From NCBI RefSeq assembly GCF_026020075.1, contig NZ_CP102772.1, positions 248,001-312,000 on the forward strand: 64,000 nucleotides of DNA, read 5' to 3'. The notes under the pieces are model-generated. The model made no database searches, had not been told where the DNA came from, and saw nothing but the letters and a program-made list of their open reading frames with translations. The translations under genes and the position numbers were made by a program. This DNA comes from Bosea sp. NBC_00550 (GTDB lineage Bacteria > Pseudomonadota > Alphaproteobacteria > Rhizobiales > Beijerinckiaceae). Below, one piece after another: positions 36,363-46,210 of the stretch (position 1 is the first letter of the stretch; each line of letters begins with the position of its first letter).

Positions 36363-37421
36363 ATGGCGAAGGCCTGGGTCATCTGGTCGCGATGGTTCTT
36401 GGTAGCGGCCGTGGGCTGCGCCGGCCTGCTGTTCGCGTTCATCGCCGTGCTCGATCCCTTCGGCTTACGGGTTGTCGCAGGGCAGGCGGCGCGGCCGATC
36501 ATGGATATCAACCAGCGCTTCATGTACCCGCAGCTCGTGCGCTCCGGCCGCTTCGACGCGGCGGTGCTCGGCACCTCGACGATGCGGCTGCTCGATCCGC
36601 AGACGCTGTCGCGCGGGCTCGACGCCCGTTTCGTCAATCTCGCGATGAATGCCGCGACGCCCTGGGAGCAGCTCCAGATGGCCGGGCTGTTCCGGGATCA
36701 GGTCCGGACGCCCAAGCGAATCATCTGGGGCTTCGATACGACCTGGTGCGAACCCGACGCCACCGATCCGGCAAAGCGCCTGACGCCGCGGCCCGTGCCG
36801 GCCTGGCTCTCGCGCGACGTGCGGTGGACCGATTGGCCCAAGCTCCTCAACCTTACAAATATCGAGATCGCCGGCCGGCTGATGGCCTATCGTCTCGGCT
36901 GGTCGCGGAAGCGCATCCGGGGCGACGGCTACGAGGTCTTCACGCCGCCGGAGGCGAGCTACGATCTCGCCCGGGCGCGGAGCCACATCTACGCCGGCAG
37001 CGGCGGCAAGCCGGTCGACCTGGAACCCCTCGCGGTTCCGGCGGCAATCCCGGAGACGGAGCGTGCCGGCTGGCGCTTCCCGGCGCTGGCCTGGCTGGAG
37101 GAGGCGATCGCCGCCTTCCCGAAGGAAACACAGGTGATGCTCGTCCTGCCGCCGGCCCATCTGATGGCCTACCCGCGCGAGGGCTCCGCGGGCGGGCAGC
37201 GCTACGCCGCCTGCAAGGCCGGGATCGCCGCCTTGGCTCGCCGCCATGGCGCGACCGTCGTCGACTACGCCCACGCGTCACCCATCACAGCGCAGGATTC
37301 GAACTACTGGGACCCGCTGCATTTCCGTCTGCCGATCGCCGTACGGTTCGGCGACGAACTGGTCGCGATCGCGAAGGGAAATCCGCCGCTCGCGGATGGC
37401 GCGGCGCGCGTCTTGCGCTGA
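36363..37421 (+). CDS. membrane-anchored SGNH-hydrolase-like protein
   Basis: 352 residues from the ATG at 36363, with one N-terminal membrane helix (WFLVAAVGCAGLLFAFIAV). VLGTSTMRLLDP stands where SGNH hydrolases have the GDS nucleophile, and NYWDPLHFR near the C-terminus matches their catalytic D-x-x-H block. Such proteins resemble AlgX/DltD-type acyl-transfer accessory proteins, but I cannot assign the substrate. A tRNA-Val on the opposite strand lies 15 bp downstream. Confidence 0.68.
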   Translation: MAKAWVIWSRWFLVAAVGCAGLLFAFIAVLDPFGLRVVAGQAARPIMDINQRFMYPQLVRSGRFDAAVLGTSTMRLLDPQTLSRGLDARFVNLAMNAATPWEQLQMAGLFRDQVRTPKRIIWGFDTTWCEPDATDPAKRLTPRPVPAWLSRDVRWTDWPKLLNLTNIEIAGRLMAYRLGWSRKRIRGDGYEVFTPPEASYDLARARSHIYAGSGGKPVDLEPLAVPAAIPETERAGWRFPALAWLEEAIAAFPKETQVMLVLPPAHLMAYPREGSAGGQRYAACKAGIAALARRHGATVVDYAHASPITAQDSNYWDPLHFRLPIAVRFGDELVAIAKGNPPLADGAARVLR

Positions 37422-37435
37422 CGATGTCGGGAAAA

Positions 37436-37510
37436 TGGTGGGCGATACAGGGATCGAACCTGTGACCCCTCCCGTGTGAAGGGAGTGCTCTACCGCTGAG
37501 CTAATCGCCC
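37436..37510 (-). tRNA. tRNA-Val (CAC)
   Basis: 75 nt including an encoded CCA. Acceptor GGGCGAT pairs with ATCGCCC; D-arm GCTCAGCGGTAGAGC; anticodon stem CTCCC/GGGAG with loop TTCACAC, anticodon CAC; T-arm with GGTTCGATCC. All four stems form. Confidence 0.97.
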
Positions 37511-37546
37511 GGACCGGCCCTCTCCTAGTCGGCGCGTCTCATGCCG

Positions 37547-38236
37547 TCAAGGACGTGCGGGCACCAGATTGAGCGCGCGATCCACAGCTTCGGGCAGCTC
37601 GCCGAAATGCTGGATGATGAAATCCGGCTCCAGCGTCTCGATCGGCACGTCGGTATAGCCGAAGGGCACACAGATCGAAGGAATGCCGGCCGCGCGTGCC
37701 GTGGCGATGTCCGTGCGCGAATCGCCGATCATCACGGCGCGCGCCGGATCGGCCTTTGCCGCCTCGATGGTCAGGGTGAGGTGGCGCGGGTCCGGCTTGA
37801 AAAAGGGGAAGCTGTCGCGCCCGGCGACGGAGGCGAAGCGCTCACTAATGCCGAAATGGTCGAGGATCAGGCGGGTGTGCAGGATCGGCTTGTTGGTGCA
37901 GACCGCAAGCGCATAGCCTTCACCGGCAAGCGCATCGAGGGCGCCGAGCACGCCGTCGAAGAGATGGCTCTGCGATGCGACATCCTCGGCGTAGATCAGC
38001 AGAAAATCCTCGAACAGCCGTTCCAGCGTATCGGCCGTGAGCGGCCGTCCCGACACCTTGAAGCCGCGTTCGATCAGCGCGCGTGCGCCGGCGCCGACGA
38101 GTTCGCGCGCGCGCTCCAGCGGCAGTGCCGTCAGATCCTCGCGCACCAGGATGACGTTCAGCACCCGCATGATGTCGGGCGCGGTCTCTGCGAGCGTTCC
38201 GTCGAGATCGAACACGACGATCGGGGGCAGGCTCAT
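37547..38236 (-). CDS. gph: phosphoglycolate phosphatase (HAD superfamily)
   Basis: 229 residues: HAD motif I VVFDLDGTLAETAPD, motif II region AVCTNKPILH, lysine motif FFKPDPRHL, and MIGDSRTDIATARAAG for motif IV. It dephosphorylates 2-phosphoglycolate from DNA repair or oxygenase side reactions. It is close to rpiA, as in other rhizobia, but on the opposite strand. Confidence 0.9.
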   Translation of the reverse strand: MSLPPIVVFDLDGTLAETAPDIMRVLNVILVREDLTALPLERARELVGAGARALIERGFKVSGRPLTADTLERLFEDFLLIYAEDVASQSHLFDGVLGALDALAGEGYALAVCTNKPILHTRLILDHFGISERFASVAGRDSFPFFKPDPRHLTLTIEAAKADPARAVMIGDSRTDIATARAAGIPSICVPFGYTDVPIETLEPDFIIQHFGELPEAVDRALNLVPARP

Positions 38237-38404
38237 GACATGACCTTCAGGGCAGGGCGGCGGATGGCTCGCTTATCAGATGGCTGGCTTAAAGGAGTTC
38301 GCGGGCCTGCTGGCAAGCACTTCTCGATCACCACCCCAAATTCGCCGCGCATGATGGTATCGTTCGCGCGATTCGTCGCACCCTCGGCGGCAGGGGAAAG
38401 TGTC

Positions 38405-38791
38405 ATGTCGAAGATCATCGCAACACGGGCCGGCGTGGCGCGCCTGGCGCTCGGAGCCGGGCTCTCTCTGCTGTGCGCGGGCTCTGCCCTGGCAGGACCG
38501 TTCGAGTTCGCCCCGGCGCCGCAGAACGACCTCAACCGCGTCTACCGCATCGACAAGGCGACCGGCGAGGTCGGCGCCTGCCAGTTCCAGCTCAAGGAGG
38601 GCGGCGTCGGCGTCACCGTCTGCTTCCCGGCGGGAGAGGGCGCCGGCCCGCAGGCGCCGAGCGACTATGGGCTGATGCCGTCCCGACACGAGCGCGAAGG
38701 CGGCATCTTTCGCGTCAATATCCGCACCGGCGAGATGAGCATCTGCTACGTCTTCGACGACAAGACGGTGTGCACGCCGCAGACGAAATGA
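38405..38791 (+). CDS. small secreted protein of unknown function
   Basis: 128 residues from the ATG at 38405, signal peptide ending GSALAGP. The mature part is built of two similar phrases: YRIDKATGEVGACQF and FRVNIRTGEMSICYVF, a repeat of the x-G-E-x-x-x-C beta-hairpin type. It has about four cysteines. It precedes rpiA by 108 bp. No family recognised. Confidence 0.75.
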   Translation: MSKIIATRAGVARLALGAGLSLLCAGSALAGPFEFAPAPQNDLNRVYRIDKATGEVGACQFQLKEGGVGVTVCFPAGEGAGPQAPSDYGLMPSRHEREGGIFRVNIRTGEMSICYVFDDKTVCTPQTK

Positions 38792-38899
38792 GGTTTTGCG
38801 CCGTTGGGATGCTGGACATGGGGCATCCGGCGCGGCAGGAGAGCGGCGCTATCCGCTGCGGATGGCGGCCGGTTTCCGCAATTCGACCCAGGCAGTGCC

Positions 38900-39601
38900 A
38901 TGAACGCCGATGATCTGAAGAAGCAGGCTGCCGCCCGCGCCCTTGAACTCGTGCGGCCCGGCATGCGGCTGGGCCTCGGTACGGGCTCCACGGCGAAGCA
39001 CTTCGTCGACCTGCTCGGTGTGAAGGTCGCTTCCGGTTTCGATATCCTCTGCGTCGCCACCTCCGAGGTTACGCAGGCGCAGGCCGTATCGCTCGGCATT
39101 CCGATGTCAACGCTCGACGAGACGCCCGCGCTCGATCTGACGATCGACGGTGCCGACGAGCTCGATCCGCAGCTTCGCCTGATCAAAGGCGGTGGTGCCG
39201 CGCTGCTGCGCGAGAAGATCGTCGCCGCGGCCTCGGCGCGCATGATCGTGATCGCCGATGACGGCAAGCTGGTGCAGACGCTCGGCCGCTTCCCGCTGCC
39301 GATCGAGGTCGTGCCCTTCGGCCTGGAGGCGACGCGCCGCGCGGTGGCGGAGGCCATTGCGGCCTCCGGTGCTGCCGGCGCGCTTTCGCTGCGCCAGCGG
39401 GCGGACGGCACGACGCTCGTCACCGATGGCGGGCATTTCATCCTCGACGCCCATCTCGGCGCCATAGAGCGGCCGGAATTATTGGCTCAGGCTCTCAACG
39501 CGGTGCCGGGCGTGATGGAGCACGGTCTGTTCATCGGGCTTGCCGCCGGCGCGATCCTGGCCGGGGCGGACGGGTTGAAGATCCTCGGCCAGATCGACTG
39601 A
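38900..39601 (+). CDS. rpiA: ribose-5-phosphate isomerase A
   Basis: 233 residues. Typical motifs: [47 protein letters not shown] and DGGHFILDA. It interconverts ribose-5-phosphate and ribulose-5-phosphate in the pentose phosphate pathway. DUF2059 follows 117 bp downstream. Confidence 0.96.
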   Translation: MNADDLKKQAAARALELVRPGMRLGLGTGSTAKHFVDLLGVKVASGFDILCVATSEVTQAQAVSLGIPMSTLDETPALDLTIDGADELDPQLRLIKGGGAALLREKIVAAASARMIVIADDGKLVQTLGRFPLPIEVVPFGLEATRRAVAEAIAASGAAGALSLRQRADGTTLVTDGGHFILDAHLGAIERPELLAQALNAVPGVMEHGLFIGLAAGAILAGADGLKILGQID

Positions 39602-39718
39602 TTCCATTCCTGCGCGATCCACGCTAAGGAACGCGCGAACAACGGTCGGCTCGGCACGGGCCGGTGGCGCTGCCGGGCTCATCGCCCGGCTCGTCCAAGA
39701 TGAAGGGGTTTTGACCGC

Positions 39719-40216
39719 ATGATCCGCCACACTCTCGCCAGCCTGGCACTCGGCCTCGTGCTCCTCGGCGCCGCGCCGGCTTCTGCCCAGGCGCCGACAT
39801 TGACGCCGAGCCACCTCCAGCTCGCGCGCGAGGTCATGGATCTGACCGGCGTCACGCAGAACGTGAACAACATCTATCTGGAGTTCCAGGACAGCGCGAA
39901 GCAGCTGGTCTCGACCCGGCCCGAAGCCACGAAGGACATGGAAGCCGTCATCAACGAGCTGAAGCCGGAGGCGGACAAGCGCACCGACGAGATGCTCAGG
40001 ACCTCTGCCGCCGTATTTGCCAGCAAGATGACGGAAGCCGATCTCAAGGAGATCACGGCCTTCTTCAAGTCGCCGGTCGGGCAGCGCTACACCAGCCTGC
40101 GGACCGAGGCGATGAAGGATATCATTCCGCTGCTTCAGCCCTGGAGCGTGCAGACCAGCAACTATCTCTTCGACCGGTTCTCGCAGGAGATGCGCAAGCG
40201 CGGCCATACGCTCTGA
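39719..40216 (+). CDS. DUF2059 domain-containing secreted protein
   Basis: 165 residues, signal peptide ending PASAQA. The C-terminal half has the DUF2059 signature MTEADLKEITAFFKSPVGQRY. Homologues follow rpiA in many Hyphomicrobiales. A strong terminator lies 35 bp after the stop, so the unit ends here. Confidence 0.9.
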   Translation: MIRHTLASLALGLVLLGAAPASAQAPTLTPSHLQLAREVMDLTGVTQNVNNIYLEFQDSAKQLVSTRPEATKDMEAVINELKPEADKRTDEMLRTSAAVFASKMTEADLKEITAFFKSPVGQRYTSLRTEAMKDIIPLLQPWSVQTSNYLFDRFSQEMRKRGHTL

Positions 40217-40251
40217 CGCTGCCTGCGATCCAAGACCGGATCATCTCATGG

Positions 40252-40291
40252 ACGCCTCCCTTTCCGTCGGAAGGGGAGGCGTTTTCTTTTT
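40252..40291 (+). terminator. intrinsic terminator of the rpiA/DUF2059 unit
   Basis: 14-bp stem ACGCCTCCCTTTCC pairing with GGAAGGGGAGGCGT (one G-T pair), three-base loop, then TTTTCTTTTT. Confidence 0.92.
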
Positions 40292-40297
40292 CGCGGC

Positions 40298-41728
40298 TCA
40301 GTTGACCGGGCCGGCGCCGCCTATGTCTTCCATCAGCGGGTCGCCCGGATGCGTGCCGGTCCTGCGGTTGACCATGACGGTCACGACCCACAGCAGCACG
40401 CCGATGCCGAGCAGCACGCCGGCGATTGTGTATTGCACCGAGGCGCGGCCGGTCCACGGCCCGGCCAGGAAGGCGCAGGAGATCGCGCCGACGATCGGCA
40501 GGAAGGTTGGCGTCCGGAAATGGTCATGGTCGACCGTGTCCTTGCGCAGGACGAGTACGGCGACGTTGACCACGGTGAAGACGCAGAGCAGCAGCAGCGC
40601 GGTCGTGCCGCCCAGCGCCGGCACCTCGCCGACGAAGGTGATCAGCGCGAAGGCGAGCAGGCTGGTGAAGCCGATCGCGACATAGGGCGTGCGCCGGGTC
40701 TCATGGACCTTGCCCAGAATGGGCGGCAGCACGTGCTCGCGGCTCATGCCGTAGACCAGCCGGCTCGCCATCAGCATGTTGATCAGCGCGCTGTTGGCGA
40801 CCGCGAACATGGTGATGAAGCCGAAGATCCAGAGCGGGAAGTTCGGCGCGCCGGCCTGCACCACCTTGAGCAGCGGCGTTTCGCCCTCGCCGAGCTGTTC
40901 CGGCGGGACGAGCGTGATCGCCGAGATCGAGACCAGCACATAGATCACGCCGGTGATCGCGAGCCCGGCGAGCAGGATGCGGGGGAAGATGCGGCTCGGG
41001 TCCTTCGTCTCCTCTGCCATGTTGACCGAGTCCTCGAAGCCGACCATGGCGAAGAAGGCGAGCGTCGTCGCTGCGATGACCGGCCAGAACATGCCGCCAT
41101 CGGCGGTGGTCTTGAACTGCATCACGCGCGAGACGTCGCCCTGGCCGGCGGCGATCGCCATCAGGCCGATAGTGATGATGATCAGCAGGCCGGTCAGCTC
41201 GACGCAGGTCAGCACCACATTGGCCTTCACGCTCTCGCCGACGCCGCGCAGGTTCACCACGGCGACGATCGCCATGAAGCCGAGCCCGATCAGCGTGATG
41301 CCGATGCCGCCGGAAAGCCCGAGGCCCAGCGCGTTCGACATGTTCGCGGCGAAGGCGCGCGAGGCCGTCGAGGCGGAGGTGATACCCGAGCACATCACCG
41401 CGAAGGCGACGATGAAAGTGACGAAATGGATGCCGAAAGCCTTGTGCGTGTAGAGCGCGGCGCCGGCGGCCTTGGGATATTTCGTGACGAGTTCGAGATA
41501 GCTGAAGGCCGTCACCATCGCCACGGCGAAGGCCACGAGGAACGGCAGCCAGACGACGCCGCCGACCTGGTTCGCCACCTGCCCTGTCAGGGCATAGATG
41601 CCCGTGCCGAGGATGTCGCCGACGATGAAGAGAAGCAGGAGCCAAGGCCCCATGACGCGGTGCAGGCTGGGCTCCGCGGTGGCGGGCTGGCCCTTCTCGG
41701 CCTGCGCGCCAAGCGAGATGTCGCTCAT
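40298..41728 (-). CDS. APC family amino acid permease
   Basis: 476 residues from the ATG at 41728; about 12-14 hydrophobic segments. Family marks: MGPWLLLLFIVGDILGTGIYAL, FSYLELVTKYPKAAGAALY, FFAMVGFEDSVNMAEETKDP. It resembles the cationic amino acid/polyamine branch. Substrate unknown. Divergent from the epimerase gene. Confidence 0.9.
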   Translation of the reverse strand: MSDISLGAQAEKGQPATAEPSLHRVMGPWLLLLFIVGDILGTGIYALTGQVANQVGGVVWLPFLVAFAVAMVTAFSYLELVTKYPKAAGAALYTHKAFGIHFVTFIVAFAVMCSGITSASTASRAFAANMSNALGLGLSGGIGITLIGLGFMAIVAVVNLRGVGESVKANVVLTCVELTGLLIIITIGLMAIAAGQGDVSRVMQFKTTADGGMFWPVIAATTLAFFAMVGFEDSVNMAEETKDPSRIFPRILLAGLAITGVIYVLVSISAITLVPPEQLGEGETPLLKVVQAGAPNFPLWIFGFITMFAVANSALINMLMASRLVYGMSREHVLPPILGKVHETRRTPYVAIGFTSLLAFALITFVGEVPALGGTTALLLLCVFTVVNVAVLVLRKDTVDHDHFRTPTFLPIVGAISCAFLAGPWTGRASVQYTIAGVLLGIGVLLWVVTVMVNRRTGTHPGDPLMEDIGGAGPVN

Positions 41729-41898
41729 CGATAGTCTCCCTCTGCCGCGGCATCGAGCGCGATGCCGGCCTTGAGACAACACAGTTCCGCCGTATTTGTT
41801 CACGCGCAGGTGGAGAGACGGAGGGGTTGGCCGCTGGCGTTTGTCGGAAGCCCGGCCTATCTGCGTGCTCTCGCTGCTGCTGCGCCGGAGCCCGGATC

Positions 41899-42942
41899 AT
41901 GACCCGCGATCTCGTCCTCGTGACCGGAGGCTCCGGCTTCCTCGCCGGTCACTGCATCCTGGCGCTGCTCCAGGCCGGTTATGACGTCCGCGCCACACTG
42001 CGCTCGCCGGCACGGGAGAGCGGGTTGAGGGACGCCTTGAGGCTGGCCGGCATCGATGCGGGCGAGCGGCTGCAGATCGCGATTGCCGATTTGATGCTGG
42101 ACGAGGGCTGGGACGAGGCGGCTTCGGGTTGCTCCCATGTGCTGCACGTCGCCTCGCCGCTGGCTGCCGCCGTTCCCAAGGATGAGGACCAGCTGATCCG
42201 CCCGGCGCGCGAAGGCACCTTGCGCGTCCTGCGCGCCGCGCATCTGGCCGGTGTGAAGCGTGTGGTTCTGACCTCGTCCTTCGCGGCCATCGGCTACGGA
42301 CGCGCGCTGAAGCGCCCTTATGACGAGCGCGACTGGACCGACCCGTTGGCGCCCGGCCTGGCGGCCTATCCGAAATCGAAGGCGCTGGCAGAGCGGGCGG
42401 CCTGGGATTTCGTCGATGGGGAAGGGCAGGGGCTCGAGCTTGCCGTGGTCAATCCTGTCGGCATCTTCGGCCCTTTGCTGGGACCGGATCTCTCGGCCTC
42501 GATCCTGCTGGTCAAGACCATGCTGGAAGGGAAGCTCTGGGCCGTTCCCCGCCTGATGTTCGGCGTCGTCGACGTGCGCGACGTTGCCGATCTGCATCTG
42601 CGCGCGATGACCGATCCGGCCGCGGCCGGTGAGCGCTTCCTCGCCACTGCCGGCGACTTCATGACGATGCAGGCCATTGCCCAGGCGCTGAAGGACGGCC
42701 TCGGCGAGCGTGCTGCCGGTGTTTCCACGCGCGTGCTGCCGGACTGGCTGGTGCGCTTCGCCGCACGCTTCAGCGCGACCGCGCGTCAGGCTGCTACCCC
42801 CGAGCTCGGCCGCGTCAAGACCGCGACCAGCGCCAAGGCTCAGGCCATGCTGGGCTGGCAGCCACGCCCGGCTGCGGAGGCTCTCGTCGCGACCGGCGAG
42901 AGCCTGCTCCGGCTCGGCCTCGTCAGTCCTCCGCGGCCTTGA
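41899..42942 (+). CDS. NAD-dependent epimerase/reductase (dihydroflavonol-4-reductase-like extended SDR)
   Basis: 347 residues from the ATG at 41899. NADP motif: [20 protein letters not shown] followed by VRATLRSP. Catalytic Ser region [11 protein letters not shown] and YPKSKALAE give the Y-x-x-x-K pair. [12 protein letters not shown] and [17 protein letters not shown] are typical of aldehyde/ketone reductases. Its 3' end overlaps convergent tctA by 20 bp. Confidence 0.88.
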   Translation: MTRDLVLVTGGSGFLAGHCILALLQAGYDVRATLRSPARESGLRDALRLAGIDAGERLQIAIADLMLDEGWDEAASGCSHVLHVASPLAAAVPKDEDQLIRPAREGTLRVLRAAHLAGVKRVVLTSSFAAIGYGRALKRPYDERDWTDPLAPGLAAYPKSKALAERAAWDFVDGEGQGLELAVVNPVGIFGPLLGPDLSASILLVKTMLEGKLWAVPRLMFGVVDVRDVADLHLRAMTDPAAAGERFLATAGDFMTMQAIAQALKDGLGERAAGVSTRVLPDWLVRFAARFSATARQAATPELGRVKTATSAKAQAMLGWQPRPAAEALVATGESLLRLGLVSPPRP

Positions 42943-44422
42943 ACCGGTTCAGCCCCTGCATCGCGAAGGGCGCGACCAGGGCAAGCAAGGCGATGCCGAG
43001 CAGCGTCGCCGAGATCGGGTTTTCCAGCAGGATCATCGGGTCGCCGAGGCTGATCTGCAAGGCGCGGCGCAATTGTTGCTCCGCCATCGGCCCGAGGATG
43101 AGCCCGACCACCATCGGCGCGACCGGATAGTCGTAGCGGCGCATCAGATAGCCGAGGAAGCCGAAGGCGAAGAGCATGGCGAGCTCGACCGGCGAGCCGT
43201 TGACCGCGAGCGTGCCCATCGTCGCGAAGACGAGGATGCCGGCATAGAGCCAGGGCTGCGGGATCGCCAGCAGACGGACCCAGAGACCGATCAGCGGCAG
43301 GTTCAGGATCACCAGCATGACGTTGGCGATGAACAGCGAGGCGATCAGGCCCCAGACTAGGTCCGGCTTCTCGGCGAAGAGCAGCGGCCCGGGGTTCAGC
43401 CCGTATTGCTGGAAGCCGGCGAGCATAATCGCGGCCGTCGCCGAGGTCGGCAGGCCGAGCGTCAGCAGCGGCACCAGCGTGCCGGCGGCCGACGCGTTGT
43501 TGGCGGCCTCCGGCCCGGCAACGCCCTCGATCGCACCCTTGCCGAATTCGTCGGGGTATTTGCAGAGCTTCTTCTCGGTCGAATAGCTGAGGAAGGTCGG
43601 CACCTCCGCGCCGCCCGCCGGCAGCGCTCCGATCGGGAAGCCGAAGGCGGTGCCGCGCAGCCAGGGCGCCCAGGAGCGCTTCCAGTCCTCCTTGGTCATC
43701 CACAGCGAGCCCTTGATTGGGATGATCTCCTCGGGATCGCGGAAGCGCTTGGAGGCGACATAGAAGGCCTCGCCCACGGCGAAGAGGCCGACAGCCAGAG
43801 TCGTGACCTCGACGCCGTTGAGCAGTTCCGGCACGCCGAAGGTCAGCCGCGCCTGGCCGGTCAGCTTGTCGATGCCGACCAGACCCAGCGTGATGCCGAG
43901 GAACAGGCTGGTGAGGCCGCGCAAGGGCGAGTCTCCAAAGGTCGCCGAAACCGTGACGAAGGCGACGATCATCAGGGCGAAATAGTCCCAGGGGCCGAAC
44001 TTCACCGCGATCTCGACCAGCCACGGCGCAAGGAAGGCAAGTCCGATCGTCGCGATCAGGCCGGCGACGAAGGAACCGATCGCCGAGGTCGCGAGGGCGG
44101 GTCCGCCGCGCCCGGCCTTTGCCATCTTCGAGCCTTCGAGCGCGGTGGCGAGCGAGGCGCTTTCGCCGGGTGCGTTGAGCAGGATCGCGGTGGTCGAACC
44201 GCCATACATGCCGCCGTAGTAGATGCCGGCGAACATGATCAGGGAGCCCGCCGGATCGAGCTTGAAGGTGACGGGCAGCAACAGCGCGACCGTCAGCGCC
44301 GGGCCGATGCCCGGCAGCACGCCGACGGCGGTGCCGAGGAAGACGCCGATCAGGCAGAAGACCAGCTTGGAGGGCTCGAGGGCGACGGTGAAGCCGTGGA
44401 GCAGCGAGAGCAGGGTATCCAT
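42923..44422 (-). CDS. tctA: tripartite tricarboxylate transporter, large permease subunit
   Basis: 499 residues, about 12 hydrophobic segments. Family motifs: [60 protein letters not shown]. Third gene of the tctC-tctB-tctA order, 16 bp after tctB. The substrate (citrate or another carboxylate) is unknown. Confidence 0.95.
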   Translation of the reverse strand: MDTLLSLLHGFTVALEPSKLVFCLIGVFLGTAVGVLPGIGPALTVALLLPVTFKLDPAGSLIMFAGIYYGGMYGGSTTAILLNAPGESASLATALEGSKMAKAGRGGPALATSAIGSFVAGLIATIGLAFLAPWLVEIAVKFGPWDYFALMIVAFVTVSATFGDSPLRGLTSLFLGITLGLVGIDKLTGQARLTFGVPELLNGVEVTTLAVGLFAVGEAFYVASKRFRDPEEIIPIKGSLWMTKEDWKRSWAPWLRGTAFGFPIGALPAGGAEVPTFLSYSTEKKLCKYPDEFGKGAIEGVAGPEAANNASAAGTLVPLLTLGLPTSATAAIMLAGFQQYGLNPGPLLFAEKPDLVWGLIASLFIANVMLVILNLPLIGLWVRLLAIPQPWLYAGILVFATMGTLAVNGSPVELAMLFAFGFLGYLMRRYDYPVAPMVVGLILGPMAEQQLRRALQISLGDPMILLENPISATLLGIALLALVAPFAMQGLNRFKAAED

Positions 44423-44438
44423 GGGGTTCAGCTCCGCC

Positions 44439-44918
44439 TCAGAGGAAAAGACGCTCGAGCGGGCCCGACGGCAGGATCAGCGTCAGGAGCTTGGCGAAGA
44501 CGAGAAAGATCGCGAGGCCCAGCACGAGGCCGATCGCGGCGTCGACGAGCAGGGCCTGCCGGCCCATGCCGCGCGCGGTGCAGGCGAACACGACCGCGAT
44601 GGCGATGCTGAAGCCGCCGCCGAGCCCGATGCAGGCGATCAGGAAGGCGAGCCCGCCCGCGATCCACAAAAGCGCATTGCGATCGGCTTCTTCCGGTTCC
44701 GGCAGCCCCTCGCGGAAGGCTACGAAGAAATGCGCCAGGCCGAGGATGACGAGCCCGCTCGCCACCACATAGGGCATGGCGGTCGGGCCGACGCCGTAGG
44801 TCGAGGTGATGGTCTGCTGGGAGGCATCGTAGCCGACCAGCGCGGCGACGATCAGGAGCAGAACGCCCACGATCAGGGCCGGCTTGTTGGCACCTTGCGT
44901 GCGAGTCTCGTTCGTCAT
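44439..44918 (-). CDS. tctB: tripartite tricarboxylate transporter, small permease subunit
   Basis: 159 residues with four hydrophobic segments and the weakly conserved TctB pattern ([21 protein letters not shown]). Assignment rests on this pattern plus its position between tctC and tctA. Confidence 0.9.
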   Translation of the reverse strand: MTNETRTQGANKPALIVGVLLLIVAALVGYDASQQTITSTYGVGPTAMPYVVASGLVILGLAHFFVAFREGLPEPEEADRNALLWIAGGLAFLIACIGLGGGFSIAIAVVFACTARGMGRQALLVDAAIGLVLGLAIFLVFAKLLTLILPSGPLERLFL

Positions 44919-44967
44919 GGCGTTCCCGCGGGTGGTGGCCGGCGCCTTCGCAGCGCTTCTGGCGGTG

Positions 44968-44994
44968 AGAAAAGGGGCCGGTTTCCCGGCCCCT
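44968..44994 (-). terminator. hairpin between tctC and tctB
   Basis: On the minus strand an 8-bp GGGGCCGG/CCGGCCCC stem with a GAAA tetraloop runs into TTTTCTC. It is placed to stop part of the transcripts after tctC, giving excess binding protein. Confidence 0.75.
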
Positions 44995-45018
44995 GCTGAA
45001 TTTGGCTTTTTCGGCGGC

Positions 45019-45984
45019 TTACTTCACCAGGCCGACTTCGGTCATCACCTTGCCGACACGCTCGATCTCGGCCTTCTGGAAGGCGGCGAATTCCGCGCCG
45101 CCGAGGAAAGCGTCGTCCCAGCCGCGTGCCTTGAGGATCTCGCCCCATTCCTTCGTCTTGACGAGCTTGGCGACGGTCTCCTGCAGAGCCTTCTCCTGAT
45201 CGGCCGAGAGGCCGGGAGGCGCGACGACCGAGCGCCAGTTCAGCAGCTCGAGATCGATGCCCTGCTCCTTCAGCGTCGGGGCGTCCGGCGCATTCTCCAG
45301 GCGCTTGCCGGCGGAGACGGCGAGCACGCGCAGCTTGCCGGCCTTGATCTGGCCCTCGAACTCGCCATAGCCGGAGATGCCGGCCGTGACGCGCCCGCCG
45401 AGCATGGCGGCCAGTGCCTCGCCGCCGCCCGAGAACGGGATGTAGTTGATCTTCTTGGCATCGGCGCCGACAGCCTGCGCGAACAGCGCCGCGAGGATGT
45501 GGTCGGTGCCGCCGGCCGAGCCGCCGGCCCAGGTCACCTTGGCCGGATCGGCCTTCAGGCGCTCGGCCAGATCCTTGGCGGTCTTGAGCGGGGATTCGGT
45601 CGGGACGACGATGACTTCGGCCTCGGCGGTAAGGCGCGCGATCGGCGTCACCTGCGTCAGGTTGACCGGCGACTTGTTGAGCAGGATCGCGCCGACCATG
45701 ACGAAGCCGTTGACCATCAGCTGGTGGCCATCGCCCTTCGCGCCGATGAGCTGGGCGAGGCCGATGGTGCCGCCGGCGCCGGTCACGTTGTTGACCTGCA
45801 CGCTCTTGACGAGGCCGGAAGCGGTCAGTGCCTGCTGCATCGAGCGCGCCGTGCCGTCCCAGCCGCCGCCGGGCGCGGCGGGAGCCATGATCTTGAGCTC
45901 GCTGACTTGGGCGAAGGCCGCCGTCGAGAGAGCCGCGAGCGCCACCGCCGTCAGGGCCGTGCGCTTCAGGATGGTTGTGAGCAT
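45019..45984 (-). CDS. tctC: tripartite tricarboxylate transporter substrate-binding protein
   Basis: 321 residues from the ATG at 45984, with GGAGG seven bases upstream. Signal peptide ends STAAFAQV. Family signs: LKIMAPAAPGGGWDGTARSM, NVTGAGGTIGLAQL, TWAGGSAGGTDHILAALFAQ. It binds a carboxylate in the periplasm and hands it to TctAB. Confidence 0.95.
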   Translation of the reverse strand: MLTTILKRTALTAVALAALSTAAFAQVSELKIMAPAAPGGGWDGTARSMQQALTASGLVKSVQVNNVTGAGGTIGLAQLIGAKGDGHQLMVNGFVMVGAILLNKSPVNLTQVTPIARLTAEAEVIVVPTESPLKTAKDLAERLKADPAKVTWAGGSAGGTDHILAALFAQAVGADAKKINYIPFSGGGEALAAMLGGRVTAGISGYGEFEGQIKAGKLRVLAVSAGKRLENAPDAPTLKEQGIDLELLNWRSVVAPPGLSADQEKALQETVAKLVKTKEWGEILKARGWDDAFLGGAEFAAFQKAEIERVGKVMTEVGLVK

Positions 45985-46210
45985 GGATTCCTCCGCTTGC
46001 GGCTTTGCCGCGGGTTTCTTGAGGCGGCTTCGCCTGTGGCACCTTGCCGCGCCGGTCGTCAATTGCGCCTGATTGCATAATCGGAAGTCAAGAATTTTCG
46101 ACGGCAGGCAGCTTCCGTCGCATCTTCTATACCTTTCGTTCTACGACCCGCACGTGCCTGCTGATCGAAGCCTCTGGCCGGAAACTCTGCGATCGCGTAA
46201 TCGCAGGGCC

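Noticed and set aside
37436..37510. tRNA-Val as an integration site for a mobile island
   Set aside because: No integrase and no repeat of the tRNA 3' end in the window; flanking genes are ordinary chromosomal ones.
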